Shown here in pieces: positions 30,742 to 42,390 of a stretch of DNA of 64,000 bases. Made by a program: the position numbers and the translations under genes. The stretch's first letter is position 1. Each line of letters starts with the position of its first letter. The stretch comes from Psococerastis gibbosa. Lineage: Eukaryota > Arthropoda > Insecta > Psocodea > Psocidae. The stretch lies in the NCBI GenBank assembly GCA_963971405.1, contig OZ020490.1:2852001-2916000 (forward strand). The letters are read 5' to 3'. Under the pieces are notes generated by a model, which was not told the DNA's origin, did not search any database, and saw only the letters and a list, made by a program, of their open reading frames with translations.

Positions 30742-31396
30742 TAATAAGTTAAGGCGATTCCCAGAAAATCAGATTTCAACAAGAATAGCTGTATTTCCAG
30801 AAGCTATGCCGATAACTAGGGAGGCTTCCCGCATGTCTAATTCAGCAGTCAAACAGTCAGCAAATATCAACAAACCTGGAGATTGAATACCCATGAGAGG
30901 GTACACACGAGCCCTACTTAATGTTCAGCAAACTCAGCTATTGTACTAACAGCAGACAGCAGCATTGATTGCTGAATTGTAAATGAGCAGGGCCACTTCA
31001 TTGCTGACAAGTATTGCTGCTTAATATGTCAGTAGAGGCGTCTTTCCAGACTATAGTATGCAATCATCTATGGGGGGGGGGGGGGGTATAGCCCCCATTA
31101 GGTTCCTCAAAATACGTAAAACCCCACTATTCCAGTCCTATTTTTCACAATTTTTCACCCGGTGGGGACCCCCGGGCCCCCCTTGTGCTCGATTGTATTA
31201 ATTACCTATAATATAGAATCCTTATTTGCTCTGAAAATGCGTAACACCCCAATATTTCAGCCCTGTTTAAAAAAAAAAAAAAAAAAAAAAAATATTTCAT
31301 CTTAGCCCCCACCTTGGTCTCATTCTAGATCCGCGCCTGTATGCAATCGAAGCTTTTCTAGCATTGTACTAGTACAGGCTGCCATGTCCTGTTTCA
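30742..31396. other. Intergenic with G-tract repeat
   Basis: A run of 14 G at 31073-31086 is followed by GCGTAAAACCCC-like words, GGTGGGGACCCCCGGGCCCC and an A run at 31269-31291, a decayed member of the G-tract repeats. No gene. Confidence 0.4.
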
Positions 31397-31590
31397 TTAA
31401 AGGACTTCGATGGCAAATTGGTAGCTTGTTCGTACTTGTGCGAATCGCTACACATCATGCAATCCAGCGATCGGTGACATGTCGTAATTGAACACAGGTA
31501 TTACCTACAGAGGCGGCTGAAGAGATTATTCGGATACATTCATTGAATTGTTTACATGCGAATAATCTTAAAAAATAAATAAGTAAACAA
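31397..31590 (+). mobile_element. SINE family P, copy 2
   Basis: GGACTTCGATGGCAAATTGG, TACTTGTGCGAATCGCTACA, ACCTACAGAGGCGGCTGAAG, GGATACATTCATTGAATTGT and an A-rich end. Diverged from 25211-25398. Confidence 0.6.
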
Positions 31591-31877
31591 ATAAATAGAA
31601 AACATATATTTTGACGATTTTACTTTCTTGTTGAATACTTGATTGTACAATAGATATATTTATTTATTTATCTCACCACCTATAGTATGTTATTATGCGG
31701 TATGGTACAGCAAATAAGACTCCACGGGCCCCAAACTTCACATTGGGGTTTCCATACAATTTCCCTGAACCCCAGGAATCCGCCAAATATACCCATGCCC
31801 AAAAACAATATTTTGTATTAATCGTTTCTGAAAACTGCACCTAGGGTGCGACAGTACAAGCAGTAAGCAGCACAAGG

Positions 31878-32185
31878 GTGGCATGTCGCAACAGAAGAAG
31901 ACCTTTGGGCCGTCCGAGACGACGCTATGGTGACCAGCTAAAGGAAGATGTACAGGAAGTTGGACTTCGGGCCGATGAGTGGCGTGATCTGGCGAAGGAC
32001 AGGATCCGTTGGCGTGGTGTTGTGAATGCGGCCAAAAGTCCCCCCAGGGCTGGCAGCGCCAACTTAAGTCAAGTAAGTCAAGGGTGGGACACCTATGAAG
32101 GACTGAAAAGGACAGCACAAGAGTGGACAAGAAGACTACAGCGTTCGCTGCAAACCAAACCATAGATTGCGACTCAAGAAGAAGA
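31878..32185 (+). pseudogene. RTE-like C-terminal tail
   Basis: The open frame reads RRPLGRPRRRYGDQLKEDVQ, EWRDLAKDRIRWRGVV and stops at 32163-32165, followed by ACTCAAGAAGAAGAA. The GRPRRR...W-x-D-Q and KDR-x-RWR motifs mark the extreme C-terminus of RTE-like polyproteins. Only about 95 codons remain. Confidence 0.8.
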
Positions 32186-33544
32186 ACCTTTTATTTATAT
32201 AAAAAAATCAAAATATTGCCCGTTGTGAAGCCTTTCCAACAGTAAAGAGCCCTCTAGTACAAATATAAAACTTACCTTTTCTCGACAGGGCTGTCAACAT
32301 TTGAAAAATGGACGCAACCCCACAAAAACTGTCGCCGACGTTAAAAGAATGATGTAAATCCCATTACTGGGCTACTGATGGCACAAGAGCACCCAAGGGT
32401 TGGGTATTTTCAAAATTGTTCCTTTACCCATTCGGCTTTAAGAGTGATTTATTTCTATAAATGTCTCTTTGAATGTGTTTGTTGGAGGAAAGGTTTATTC
32501 TAGAGGTACGAAAGGTTTTTAAGGGCTTTATAATTTAGAGTTCTGTAGAGGAGAGATGGAAGACATTCGAGCGCGCCAAAATTATTTTGTGAGTCCTTGG
32601 GCTACCCTCTTTTAAAATTTTAAATGGCTGGTCATGACTGGGTGGTACCAGAAATTGAACATGTCTGTTTTTGGTGGGAAGTGATGTCCCACCCATATAT
32701 ATTGTATAAAGCTCTATGTGTGTATACCTACCATTCCTACTGCTAAAGGCTTAGCCACCCCCAGGTACATGCCAAGCCCCCCGCCCCTCTCCTAAATTTT
32801 TGAGAAAATAAAGCAAATTGTTTGCAAAAACGAATTGCAGAGAATAACAATAATTGCTTTTAAAAATCAATAGAACAATTTAAATTATAATATTTTATGT
32901 ATTTAGTTGGCAAAATCGGAGTTTCGGACTGTTTACAAGGTACATTTGAATCTGCACTGCTGTCATTGATGTTAATATCTTAAAGTTTTTGGGGTTCTGA
33001 ACCTCCCCCCACCCGGATTTTGACACCTAGGGGCACGGAACACGTGTGACCCCCAGGTATTTTGGCAATTTACGCCAATGTTCTGCTGATGTAAGGCTGT
33101 AGCAATTGATCTAAATGTAACGTTATCAATAGGCGAATGGTTCAAAGCCTACCAGAAATTCCTTAACAGGGTGCTGCAACATGCTACTTACGTCACTGAG
33201 GTGCTTAGGACCTCAGGTGCGCTTACTGAGGATCTAAGAGCCTCAGGGATGTAATCTATCGATCCAAAGTTAATTTCACCCACAACTCACACTGCTGCCT
33301 GTTGTTAGAGTTTCCTGTTTCTTATACAATACCCTGTAATCCAAAACTTAACTTTTCTGCTTGCTGATTGCGCCCCTAACGATCATCCCCTTGGCCAACT
33401 TTGTGAAGTTAACTACTTCGTATGTTCATTCGTCTTGTTCTGTCACGTCTTCACCTCAACAGACTTTTGCGTTTTGGTTATTTTTGTGCAAATGACGTCA
33501 GGAGCTCCAGGGCACCAAACCTTTTACATATCTATATTTATTTT
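32186..33544. other. Intergenic, no gene seen
   Basis: Contains family C (about 32515-32650, GAGAGATGGAAGACATTCGA, GGCTGGTCATGACTGG) resembling 14060-14180, and a decayed G/C-rich end near 33000-33080 with TTTACGCCAATG. No coding gene is recognised. Confidence 0.4.
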
Positions 33545-33700
33545 AAAGGTTAATTGCATACAAACAATTTAATGAATGTGTGCATCAGATTGACCTCTTC
33601 AGTCACCTCTATAGGTTAGTCCACCTGTTGAGTTACGATCCGTCTCCGATCGCATGGTATGTAGAGACTCGCACAAGAACAAGGACGCTACTGTTGGGAA
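33545..33700 (-). mobile_element. SINE family P, copy 3
   Basis: Reverse of family P: TTGCATACAAACAATTTAAT, TTGACCTCTTCAGTCACCTC, TCCGATCGCATGG, AGAGACTCGCACAAG. The A tail is reduced. Confidence 0.6.
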
Positions 33701-34164
33701 TTATGTCGCCACTGCGTGGCGACATGGTTCTTGTTTGTTTTGATTGTTGCGCGGGAGCGCGGGGTTTTTAGATTGAAATAAAATGACGTAAAACTGATTG
33801 GCGTCTCTTTCATTATAATAGTAATTTACCAAATCCTCAGAAATATATTTACTGGGCAGCCACCGATAAGGATGTACGGTGAAGAAGATAACATGAGCTA
33901 CTCCCAGAGCGGAAGTAACGAACAGCTACCACCTGACCATCGAAGTCGATTATGTCCTTTCACTTTAATAAGATTTGTCCGTTGGATGTTTGAAATCATT
34001 CCGGGAAGTCATCAACTTGCAGCCATAATGCCAAACCCGATATTGAACAACGCTGAGGCAATAACTTTCTTGTAATATAATATTCATATAAGGCACCGTT
34101 TCACAGTCGGCGATATGGAGACCGAACATGTCAAGAACAGTGCAGCTGTTGGTGAAGCGCTGGA
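33701..34164. other. Intergenic, one weak frame
   Basis: A 67-codon frame at 33872-34075 (MYGEEDNMSYSQSGSNEQLP...) has unusually mixed composition but no recognised domain, splice context or repeat relation. It is left uncalled. Confidence 0.3.
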
Positions 34165-34310
34165 TTGGATTTTTTTAAGAGGTTAATCGCATACAAACAA
34201 TTTAATGAATGTAACCTATTGACCTCTTCAGTCACCGCTGTAGGTTAGTACCCGTGTTGAGTTACGATGCGTCTCCGTCCGCATGGCGTGTAGAGACTCG
34301 CATGGAGTGT
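34165..34310 (-). mobile_element. SINE family P, copy 4
   Basis: AAGAGGTTAATCGCATACAA, ATTGACCTCTTCAGTCACCG, TCCGTCCGCATGGCGTGTAG. Reverse orientation, about 85 per cent similar by eye to copy 3. Confidence 0.6.
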
Positions 34311-34935
34311 GGAGTGTGGTCTATAGGGTACTTAGTGTTGGGCAAGGCCGTCACGAAAGGGTTCCAGACCCCGCCGAAATATTTTAAGCGTACGCTAGAT
34401 CGCTAGATAAAATGGAGTTTTAAATATATTGAGGTTACCTTACCTACAGTGACGTCAGATGGGATGAATTACCCCCCCCCCCAATTATTTGGCTTGGGTT
34501 GTACTAATTGCCTATTTACTTAGTTACTTACTAGTTACTTACTTTACCACCTCCATCCAAACATGATTGATCTTCCATTGCCAAGCCGCCAAACTAGCAT
34601 GAACACATTTAAAAGTGAAAACCCCGAGCAGCCAAGTCCCTAGGGAAAGTTGTCAATAATTGACAGAGGTTTTCACTAAAGGCCGCTTTGTCTCGTTACC
34701 TCGCAAACGACAGCGACAAAGCCTGTTGCTCATCTGTCACTAATGAAGGCACGAGTACAGACTCCGTTAATTTTATTCAGACAACGATCCCCGTTGCTGT
34801 ATTTAATAATGAAAACTGACTGCTGATTATTTAGCGCTAATGACTGCAGCATTCGTTCTGCCGTACATATCGTATGATTGAGCCTATTTTAACATTGTAA
34901 TATCTAAAATACTGGACGATCCATCTGTAGCTTAG
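34311..34935. other. Intergenic, no gene seen
   Basis: C run at 34471-34480. No gene or clear repeat. CATCTGTAGCTTAG at 34922-34935 is the following SINE's target duplication. Confidence 0.4.
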
Positions 34936-35220
34936 TAGTAGTAGTGTTCGTCGGGTTAATAACGACTTAGGCCTCAAATTTGGGCCCATAGAGCGACCCC
35001 GACTTGACTGTCCTACGCCAGCCCATAGGACAGTGGACCTCCTGATTATAGTGGATTCCGAACCACTTGGGAAACACAGTCAAGTCACACGATTAGTTCG
35101 GAGGTGGCCAGGACTAGTCCTACCATGTTTCCCTACCGGCACTGAGCACACGACCAAGTTATCTGCAGCTTTGAACCTGCTCTGGTCCGCTGGATTCAAC
35201 TTGGTACGGCGGCCGGTTTA
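34936..35220 (-). mobile_element. SINE family V1, copy 4, 14-bp target duplication
   Basis: Full-length copy with long 3' module on the minus strand, tail (TAC)n at 34936-34946. CATCTGTAGCTTAG is duplicated at 34922-34935 and 35221-35234. Very similar to 29608-29891. Confidence 0.9.
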
Positions 35221-35239
35221 CATCTGTAGCTTAGAGACG

Positions 35240-35400
35240 TAATATTCTTGCCCAGTGAAATTCCTCAAAAGCGCTGGAAGGAGGAGTTGGAAACTGAGTT
35301 GGGAGTCCGTAAATGGTGGAGGGTTGTAGGAACCTAGATGACTGCAGGAGTGTTGTCGAGCAGGCCAAAGCTCATCAAGGGCTGTAGGACCAGAAGAAGT
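35240..35400 (+). pseudogene. RTE-like C-terminal tail
   Basis: RWKEELETELGVRKWWRVV, a frameshift, then NLDDCRSVVEQAKAHQGL and TAG, followed by GACCAGAAGAAG. It resembles the last ~50 residues of RTE-like proteins. Confidence 0.65.
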
Positions 35401-35409
35401 TTAGTTTTT

Positions 35410-35610
35410 CGCGTCCGAGGCAGTGACTCCCAGTTTCTGCCAACTTGACGCCATGTTCCGTGCACATCCTTAAGGTCGTTGAAGTCTTTGGTGTCTTCTC
35501 GGTGGTGAAAGGACTAGCCGCTAGATGTTCCTACCTGGCTTTGCCCAGGGTATGCCCGATCGGTTTTCATCCACGTTTATAAAAAGCGATCTTCGGGGAG
35601 GCTCCTTTCA
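35410..35610 (-). repeat. Sequence shared with 5460-5690
   Basis: Reverse complement of the segment upstream of the 6031 exon; common words include CCACCGAGAA, GACTTCAACGACCTT and TTGGCAGAAACT. It sits between two retrotransposon tails here, supporting a transposon origin. Confidence 0.5.
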
Positions 35611-35647
35611 TGTACCCCACGTAGAAGAAGACTTTACTTACTTTACT

Positions 35648-35872
35648 TTATCCAACGCCCACTCTTGGCGTTACCGCCATCTGGTGCCGGGTCTGCCAGT
35701 AAAGTGATGAGATGTCTTTGTTCGGGCTCTGGATTGCTTGGCATGTTAGAAGGTGGGTAGCATCCATACGTCCGCTGAGGCAGAGTGGGTATTGGGCTGA
35801 AGCAGCCAGGCCTAGGTGAAACAGGTGAGACTGCAGGTAGACGTGGCCAGTTATGTAGCGAAAACGGGCGAC
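35648..35872 (-). pseudogene. LINE C-terminal fragment
   Basis: The minus frame reads ARFRYITGHVYLQSHLFHLG, CLSGRMDATHLLTCQAI and SLYWQTRHQMAV to a TAA at 35648-35650. It is the tail of a Jockey/I-like LINE (compare FRLTTGNDYLQKHL in 21612-22375). The frame is intact but 5'-truncated. A shorter relative is at 48096-48160. Confidence 0.8.
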
Positions 35873-36654
35873 AGAAGTAGAAGAAGAAGTGCTGGTGAAA
35901 GAGAATCATTTCATTTATTTCATATTGGCTGTCATCATAATTTTAGACACGTAGATACCGTACTTCGGACCACCGCAATACTAAGCCACAGAGGTGGCCT
36001 TAGGGGGTGGCGCACAGGGCAATCGCCCGGCGCCTCGCTCACGTATCAATCCAAAAGAAACCCAATCAGAGTGCTAGTTACATGTATTTTAGACTACTGA
36101 TGGGTAGGCTCCCTGATGTGATAAAAGACTTGTAATGGTTACTTTTAGAGGACAATGCGCAGTTCCTAGGCAAAGACGAAACAACTCCCAAAAAGAAGAT
36201 ACATAACGGAAATGATATTTAAAACTTATTACCGGATAGGTTAGGTATATTCTTTTTTGTTGGTGCTAGGGGCTGCAGCAGGGTTAGGCCTAATTCTGGT
36301 AGCTGAAATGCCGAGAAGGGTTGTTTGTAACAACACGGTTTTTTAATCCATTCTAATGTATTTGGATGAAAATAAATCGTAAATGTAAACGAGGTAGCTC
36401 GTTTTTGCGAAAACATTTCCTGAAAAGCTGTGACAGATCCGTTGTTTTCAGAGATAACAGCTGGATTTTTGTTCAAGTGTTATCTATCCGGCACTCCTGT
36501 TGAATTCAGAAAACCGTGAACTCAACAGGTGTTGTCTGCTGTAGGTCCCTGGCTCTGTTTTGCAATTCTAAATCAAACCAGACTAGTAACCACACTCTCT
36601 GACTCGGTTGCCAATATTTACACACCGAAGCTGCTTCTACACATTGAAAAACAG
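35873..36654. other. Intergenic, no gene seen
   Basis: AT-rich, with no recognised gene or repeat. Confidence 0.4.
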
Positions 36655-36900
36655 CCGTAATTTGCTTTCCAATTTATTTATTAGTATAATAAGGAAAGCT
36701 TTGTGATGATCGAAATTTTTGGTTAATTCGAGATTTCATCAAATTGAACTTTTTGAAAGAAAGAAAAAAAATTGCCTTTATTTTCCATATGGGCGAATTT
36801 CGGGCCTTTTGGCCCACTTTTGCAATTAACCCATTTGAGGCCCCAGGAACAGAATGTCTTTTATGAAACGTCAGCCAGTCACTTGTTCTTTCTATACATC
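36655..36900. repeat. Family A fragment
   Basis: TTTGCTTTCCAATTTATTTA, AAGGAAAGCTTTGTGATGAT, CGAAATTTTTGG and GAGGCCCCAGGAACAGAATG. The family A body is missing; a short unrelated insert lies at about 36765-36835. Confidence 0.55.
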
Positions 36901-36936
36901 GATTTTACCCTTAGGATTTTGGCGTAATTGGACATA

Positions 36937-37178
36937 GTAGTAGTAAGGTTTGACACAGTCCCAGGCCACGGTGTGGGCCCATAGGACTCCAGTGGACCTC
37001 CTGATTATAGTGGATTCCGAACCACTTGGGAAACACAGTGAAGTCACACGATTAGTTTGGAGGTGACCAGGACAAGTCCTACCATGTTTCCCTACCGGCA
37101 CTGTGCACACGAATAATTTATCTGCAGCTTTGAACCTACTCTGGTCCGTTGGATTCAACTTGGTATGGCGGCCGGCTA
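36937..37178 (-). mobile_element. SINE family V1, copy 5, 11-bp target duplication
   Basis: AATTGGACATA is duplicated at 36926-36936 and 37179-37189. Like 12732-12975, it has the shorter 3' end (GGGCCCATAGGACTCCAGTG on the plus strand, then the tail). Confidence 0.88.
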
Positions 37179-37262
37179 AATTGGACATATATATAGGTTA
37201 AATAAATAAAAAATGACTTTTCGTTCTATAACTATACCTGTCCGCGTACGTATAACAGTGTT

Positions 37263-37365
37263 AGGGCTATAAAGCCATCTCTTGCACTCAATTAGGAAGG
37301 TCGAAATTGCCTGCTTTACATGCCCTCCAAAGCATAGCCAAAAAATGTAGCAGTGTTATGGGTAT
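37263..37365 (-). mobile_element. tRNA-derived SINE T, 3' part
   Basis: GTTAGGGCTATAAAGCC, CTTGCACTCAATTAGGAAGG, CCTGCTTTACATGCCCTCCA in reverse orientation; the head is missing. Confidence 0.65.
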
Positions 37366-37504
37366 TCTTTTCATTTTGTAAATTAAATACGGTATACATT
37401 TATATTTTGGCCGATTTTTAAAAATAAAAAACACTCAATTTTATTAAAAAAAAAAATACTGAAAAAAAACAATTTCTCTGTGGAACCTGTTTATTGATGC
37501 TTTA

Positions 37505-37855
37505 TTCTTACTTCTGCAGCCTGATCGAGGCGATTATAATACCAGCATTTATTTAATCCCCTGCAGCCTGATCAAGGCGATTATAATACCGGGGTTAAAT
37601 AAATACCCTAAGATTATAACTGTAAACAAATAAATTTTGAATAGCACTTTCCATTATAAAATTATCTTGTTTACATTTTTACTACCCGGGGATTAAATAA
37701 ATACCGGTATTATAATCGCCTCGATCAGGCTGCTGGTAAACAAGATAATTTTATAATGGAAAGTGCTATTCAAAATTTGTTTGTTTACAGTTATAATCCT
37801 AGGGTATTTATTTAACCCCGGTATTATAATCGCCTCGATCGGGCTGCTGCTACCT
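37505..37855. repeat. 112-bp-arm palindrome with GATTATAATACC units
   Basis: Arms at 37563-37674 and 37736-37847 are near-perfect reverse complements. GGCGATTATAATACC (or its complement) occurs four times, including once outside and once in the 61-bp centre. A diverged arm recurs near 50465-50550. Cruciform-capable MITE-like element; superfamily unknown. Confidence 0.7.
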
Positions 37856-38693
37856 ATATGTTTCGTACATTGCGAAATAGTCTACTTAAAAGATTTCTTC
37901 TGTGTTTGTGCTGATATTATGGGCAGTGCCTGAGATACCTATTTGACTTTTACGAGTATATGGCGTTTCCTCTTACGATAGGTCAGCTGTTAGAGTAGCC
38001 CTTCGGGGCTAAAGCTCGCCTAATATGAAGACGTTTTTCATTTCATTGTCCTTTATGGGCAGTATGCCTGTGCCATTTCGTCTCCCGGCAAGATCCCGGC
38101 AAGAGAGGGGGGGGGGGGGCATTCCACCAGCCAATAAAATTGAAAATTAAAGCCAAAATTCGCATAGTTTTTAAGCTCTTTTCGCTAATCTCAGGGGTGC
38201 ACAGTAAGCCGTAGCAAACTTGTAAAATACAATATACAAGTAGGATATTATTTGCAATGGAACAAAGCTAGGAAAATTTATCTTAATGCAGCACGGTACG
38301 CTAATTAGTCCTTCCGCTTCCCATTTTGCAAAGGGAAAGGCTTCTCCGGGCAAAAACAAGGTTTAAGTAGGGAAAATCACCGAAAAGCTGCAGCATAAAT
38401 TTGAGAGCTCCCTTCCATTTATCTCGTGAAGCACTTGTATATTTCACTGAGACAACCTGAGTAAGTAGGTATAATGTACACGTACCCTGTCTAACTGGAA
38501 ATCTCTATCTAGTAAATTTAATAATTAAGTTTATTGGCGCTGACATTTCAAAAATTTTCGGAGTGCTCGGATATTAAAATATTTTTAATTATATAAAATA
38601 TTGGCTTTTATATGTCTGATAAAGTGTTTTAGCCTAATTAAATAAATATGTATACTGTAGATAGGGATGAGTCATTATGGCCTACTCTGCCGT
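37856..38693. other. Intergenic, no gene seen
   Basis: G run at 38107-38119. No gene. Confidence 0.4.
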
Positions 38694-38696
38694 TTA

Positions 38697-39063
38697 GGCG
38701 CCCATTCCACCGACCGGCTAGGGCTATTTACAAAAACGGTGACGTGGTAGCAGACATTTAAGACTTATGTGGCGTTTCCACCGACCTCGCATTGCAGAAT
38801 GCAAATGACATTGACGGAAATTACAATTTTTCTTTTTATAGAAATCTATTAAAATGTTTGTACTTAACATATCCCATCACGCCATTTTTTAATTTTAGTT
38901 TGTTTGTTTGTGATTTTACTGTATGATCATTGATCAATTTTAATTTTAATGTCATTTGCTTTCTGCAGTGCGAGGTTGGTGGAAACGACACATAAGTCTT
39001 GAATGTCTGCTACCACGTCACTGTTTTTGTAAATAGCCCTAGCCGGTCGGTGGAATGGGCGCC
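38697..39063. mobile_element. PIF/Harbinger-like MITE, TTA duplication
   Basis: Ends GGCGCCCATTCCACCGACCG and its complement; arms of about 115 bp including TCTGCTACCACGTCAC and GTGGCGTTTCCACCGACCTC. TTA lies at 38694-38696 and 39064-39066. Sister of 43052-43435. Confidence 0.82.
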
Positions 39064-39130
39064 TTAAGAATGGCTTAGTATAGGGTTAAAAATGTAAACA
39101 GAACCAATACAGAGTAGTTCTTCACATTAG

Positions 39131-39235
39131 GCGGCTATTCCACTTCTCAATTTTTCTTCAATTGACGGAAATTCATCAATGTTGCAATTTATATTTTTAC
39201 ACCTCATTCCACTTATCTTCAATAATGGACCATTT
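39131..39235. repeat. Partial relative of the palindromic MITEs
   Basis: TTAGGCGGCTATTCCACTTC resembles the ends of 7568-7729 and 38697-39063, but no matching right end was found. Confidence 0.4.
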
Positions 39236-39389
39236 TTGTTATCATTTTTTTTCCAATTTTATAAGTTTGTCCGCCGTCTTTCTTTTAATTTTATAATCTA
39301 CAAGACATTTGATGATTTAAATTATGAAATTATTCGTTTGTTCTCAAGAAATTAATTACCACCCGAACTTTCCTGGACAGCATATTCTT

Positions 39390-39680
39390 CTCCTTCTTTA
39401 AATGCCTCTTCAATATTGAAGATTTTGAAATATATATTATATATTAGGCCCTATATTATATATAAGATATTGAAAATTTGAACCTTGGAGATTGCTGCTC
39501 TGAAAAGGGAAGTCGTGCTCTTGCCAAACCACTGCCTCAGATTTTTCAACCAGGATGTTCTTCTTCTGACCGGAGCTCTCACAGTCCTTCTATCTTCCCT
39601 TGGATTATTACATAGAGAAGGAGAAACTTTTTGTTCCTCATCACATAGCCGTAGTATGTCAGTTTCCGTTTCTTAACTAA
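39390..39680 (-). pseudogene. RTE-like C-terminal fragment
   Basis: The minus strand encodes VRRRTSWLKNLRQWFGKSTT and LFRAAISK, then after an AT-rich interruption (about 39420-39480) a tail ending AAAGAAGGAGAA. RRR-x-SWLKNLRQWFG is characteristic of one RTE-like group; relatives are at 49310-49380 and 62690-62950. Confidence 0.7.
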
Positions 39681-40606
39681 CTGCAGCAACTCGGCTTCTG
39701 TATATTAACTAACTTAAGTAAATCTATTGGGCTGTTTGTTTCTCTGTGGAAATAGAGTGTTTCTTGTTGGAACTGCAAGAATCGTACACAATGTAAAGGT
39801 AGGAAAGAGATTTGATGCTATAGCATCGGATGGATCCTAACCTGGCTAGCAGCAGCTTGTTGTTATCAGAAAATCAGAGATTCGGCAACTGAATAACTGC
39901 GAAATTTGGTATTGAACAATTTTGAACATGAGTAACTTCTTAATCAATTGAGTATTTGCCACTCAATCTGTATGACCATAGGTGAAATAAATTTTAATGT
40001 GACAACGTTAAAAACTATAGAGGGCCTAGACCCTAGTCTAGTCGTATGTACAGTAGATGTACAGTATATCTCCATGTGTCAAAACAGCTTTAAAATCCAA
40101 TTACAGCCTCGAAACGTTAATAATTTCCAAACAAGACCGTTCAACGCCAACACCAGTGCGAATTAATACAATTTCCCAAGCTCTCACCCCTATGCCCCCC
40201 CCCCCCCTCGGCCCCAGCCGTACCCAACCTGGAAAATTAGGATTTGCAATATAGCCAGGGCGAATATAAATTATATCTTTCCACCACACAGCTACAGGTC
40301 CAAAATCAGCTAACCTTTATGACGGTCGACATAATTTATTAGTTTATAACCAAATTTACCTTCGCTTTCCATCATTTAGTAATTTTGGGAGGGGTGGGGG
40401 GTAGTAATCGAAATGGGTGGGTCCCCCGCTGTGTTATTTGAGGCATGAGACATTTTGTGACCTGAACACGCGGCACCCCCCTTCTTCTCTCCGTCCCCCG
40501 ACCCTCTTTTACCCCCAAAATTTTCTCTAAACCGGGTAGCCGAGTGGAAATTTCGCAGGGAATTTTACTTCGTTCAATAGGTCATTTTTTTATTATATAA
40601 ATAATG
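39681..40606. other. Intergenic, no gene seen
   Basis: Contains a C run at 40196-40207 and G-rich 40388-40402. Frames at 39948-40289 are short and unconvincing. Confidence 0.4.
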
Positions 40607-40692
40607 CGTGCCAGGATCGAGGGGAGTGAAGGCATCGATGCCACATGTTGCTGCCAACCATCCAGCCGGCTGTAGCTTGAAGAAGAGGAAAA
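40607..40692 (+). pseudogene. RTE 3'-end fragment
   Basis: GCGTGCCAGGATCGAGGGGA, ATGTTGCTGCCAACCATCCA, GGCTGTAGCTTGAAGAAGAG. It matches the end of the RTE pseudogene at 28165-28255. Confidence 0.65.
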
Positions 40693-41504
40693 TAAATAAT
40701 GTGTGGTGAGTGAAATGTTTATGTAAACTTAATCCCTAGAGGAAGCCAATTAAGTTAGGAAACTGAACAAATCAACCAACGATAGTTTAATTTAAATATT
40801 TGTATTTAATAAATTACATTCATACCGATTATTAGTCATACCTTCTATTCACGATAACAGCCACATTGATTCAAATGAGGCAATGGGGAAAGTCTTAGGG
40901 TTATACACCCATCATCTTTGGCCTTAGATAGATATTTCTCTGTAAGGAATTCTGGAAGTCTATGTGTAAAATATCTAAGGGCGGTGGGAACAGTCTCTCT
41001 GATGTACCCTATATATCGTAATTTGCCTTCCAGTCGAAGGATTTTAAAACTAATTAACTGTTCGGAAAACCTGTTTGATAGAGGTAGATTGATATATTTA
41101 CATACCTTACTGCGTGCGTGTATAAGTTACACTCGTGAAATAAGGCTTTCCGATCTGAGTATCTTGTGATGAAGCGTTTTCCAAAACCAACGTTACTGTT
41201 TGTAATATCCGAAACTAAAGCTAAGCAGCTTAGGTTCTAGAAAACGATTTATCACCCTTTCATGAAGTTGGTAAGCTTACCTGAGGGAAAATTTTACATG
41301 AGAGAACATTAAAAAAAGCTGCGTAGGACAACGTAGTAAATTTTAAAAATGTGACTACTTTAATAGTATCTACTCTTAGTTATTTTAAGGTTTTATTTTT
41401 ACCGCATATTTGTACAGGTACCTACTGTTTACACCAGCAGTTACATTTATACAAAAAGTAAGAAAATAGCCAAGAAAACACTTCCTGCTATGTTCATTCC
41501 ATTA
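40693..41504. other. Intergenic, no gene seen
   Basis: AT-rich; the open frame at 40918-41169 has no recognised domain. Confidence 0.4.
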
Positions 41505-42390
41505 CAAAGAACCGGTCTGAGCATACTCGAACATGCTTTCCAATTTATATATTAGTAGATGGAGGAAATTTGTAATTTAATGGTAAATAATTTTCCTATG
41601 GTTAAATTTCGGATATCTCGGGGGGGGGGGGGGGGGGTTGCCCACCTGACGTCACTGGAGGTGAGATAAATTCCAGATAGGTCAGACCAACACATTATTA
41701 CCACACAGCAATAATGGCAGGACACGCAATGCATTTGAGCGCCAATTTTCTATAATTTTTTCAAAAAATAAAACCAAATAATTTTTTGGGAAAGCAACCT
41801 GTCCGGTTTCGCTACTAAATTTAACACGTAAAACATGCCTGAACGTAGAAATCATCGATAGAAAGATTTCGCAGAAAAATTATTTTTTAGTCATTTTTCA
41901 TTAAAATTTAGTTATTTTTATTTTTTTACTCCCAGGAGCAAACTATCAAGGGGCAAGCGACCCCCCGCATTTTGTCAACACTAATAACGACTACAATATA
42001 TGTGAATTTAAAAGAAATCTTTGTAGCCGTTTTGGAGAAATAATTTTTTTAGACGTTTTTTTCTAGATTTTTGAGAATAAAACCCCCAAATTGAGTTGGC
42101 CCAAAATAAAAAAAATATACTTGAGGCATGATTTTTGTGAACCTAGCCTACAAGCAAAATTTCATCAATATAGGCCGAGTAGTTTGCCTGGAAATAGATG
42201 AACAGACAGACATGCAGACAGACATAGCGACAGACAGGCATTTCGTAAAAACCACTTTTTTGGGTTCCCGGGACCTCAAAACGTGTAAATCCGTTGAAAT
42301 CTCGGAATCGAAAATTTCGACCAACACAAAGCTTTCCTATAACTATAACACCTATAACACGTATAAATTGGAAAGCAAAAACGTAGTATG
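41505..42390. mobile_element. Family A element, copy 1
   Basis: Ends TGCTTTCCAATTTATATATT and ATAAATTGGAAAGCA form a short inverted repeat about 850 bp apart. Between them: a run of 18 G, CGTCACTGGAGGTGAG, GGTCAGACCAACACATTA, a central AT-rich part, CAAACTATCAAGGGGCAAGC, AAATAAACCCC-like words, a GACA/GACAGACAT tract and TTTCGTAAAAACCACTTTTT. No conserved ORF; the frame FVKTTF across the tract is a by-product. Unclassified DNA element. Confidence 0.75.

Noticed and set aside
33872-34075. Possible small gene with mixed composition
   Set aside because: No recognised domain, no signal peptide, no splice evidence and no second copy; left uncalled.
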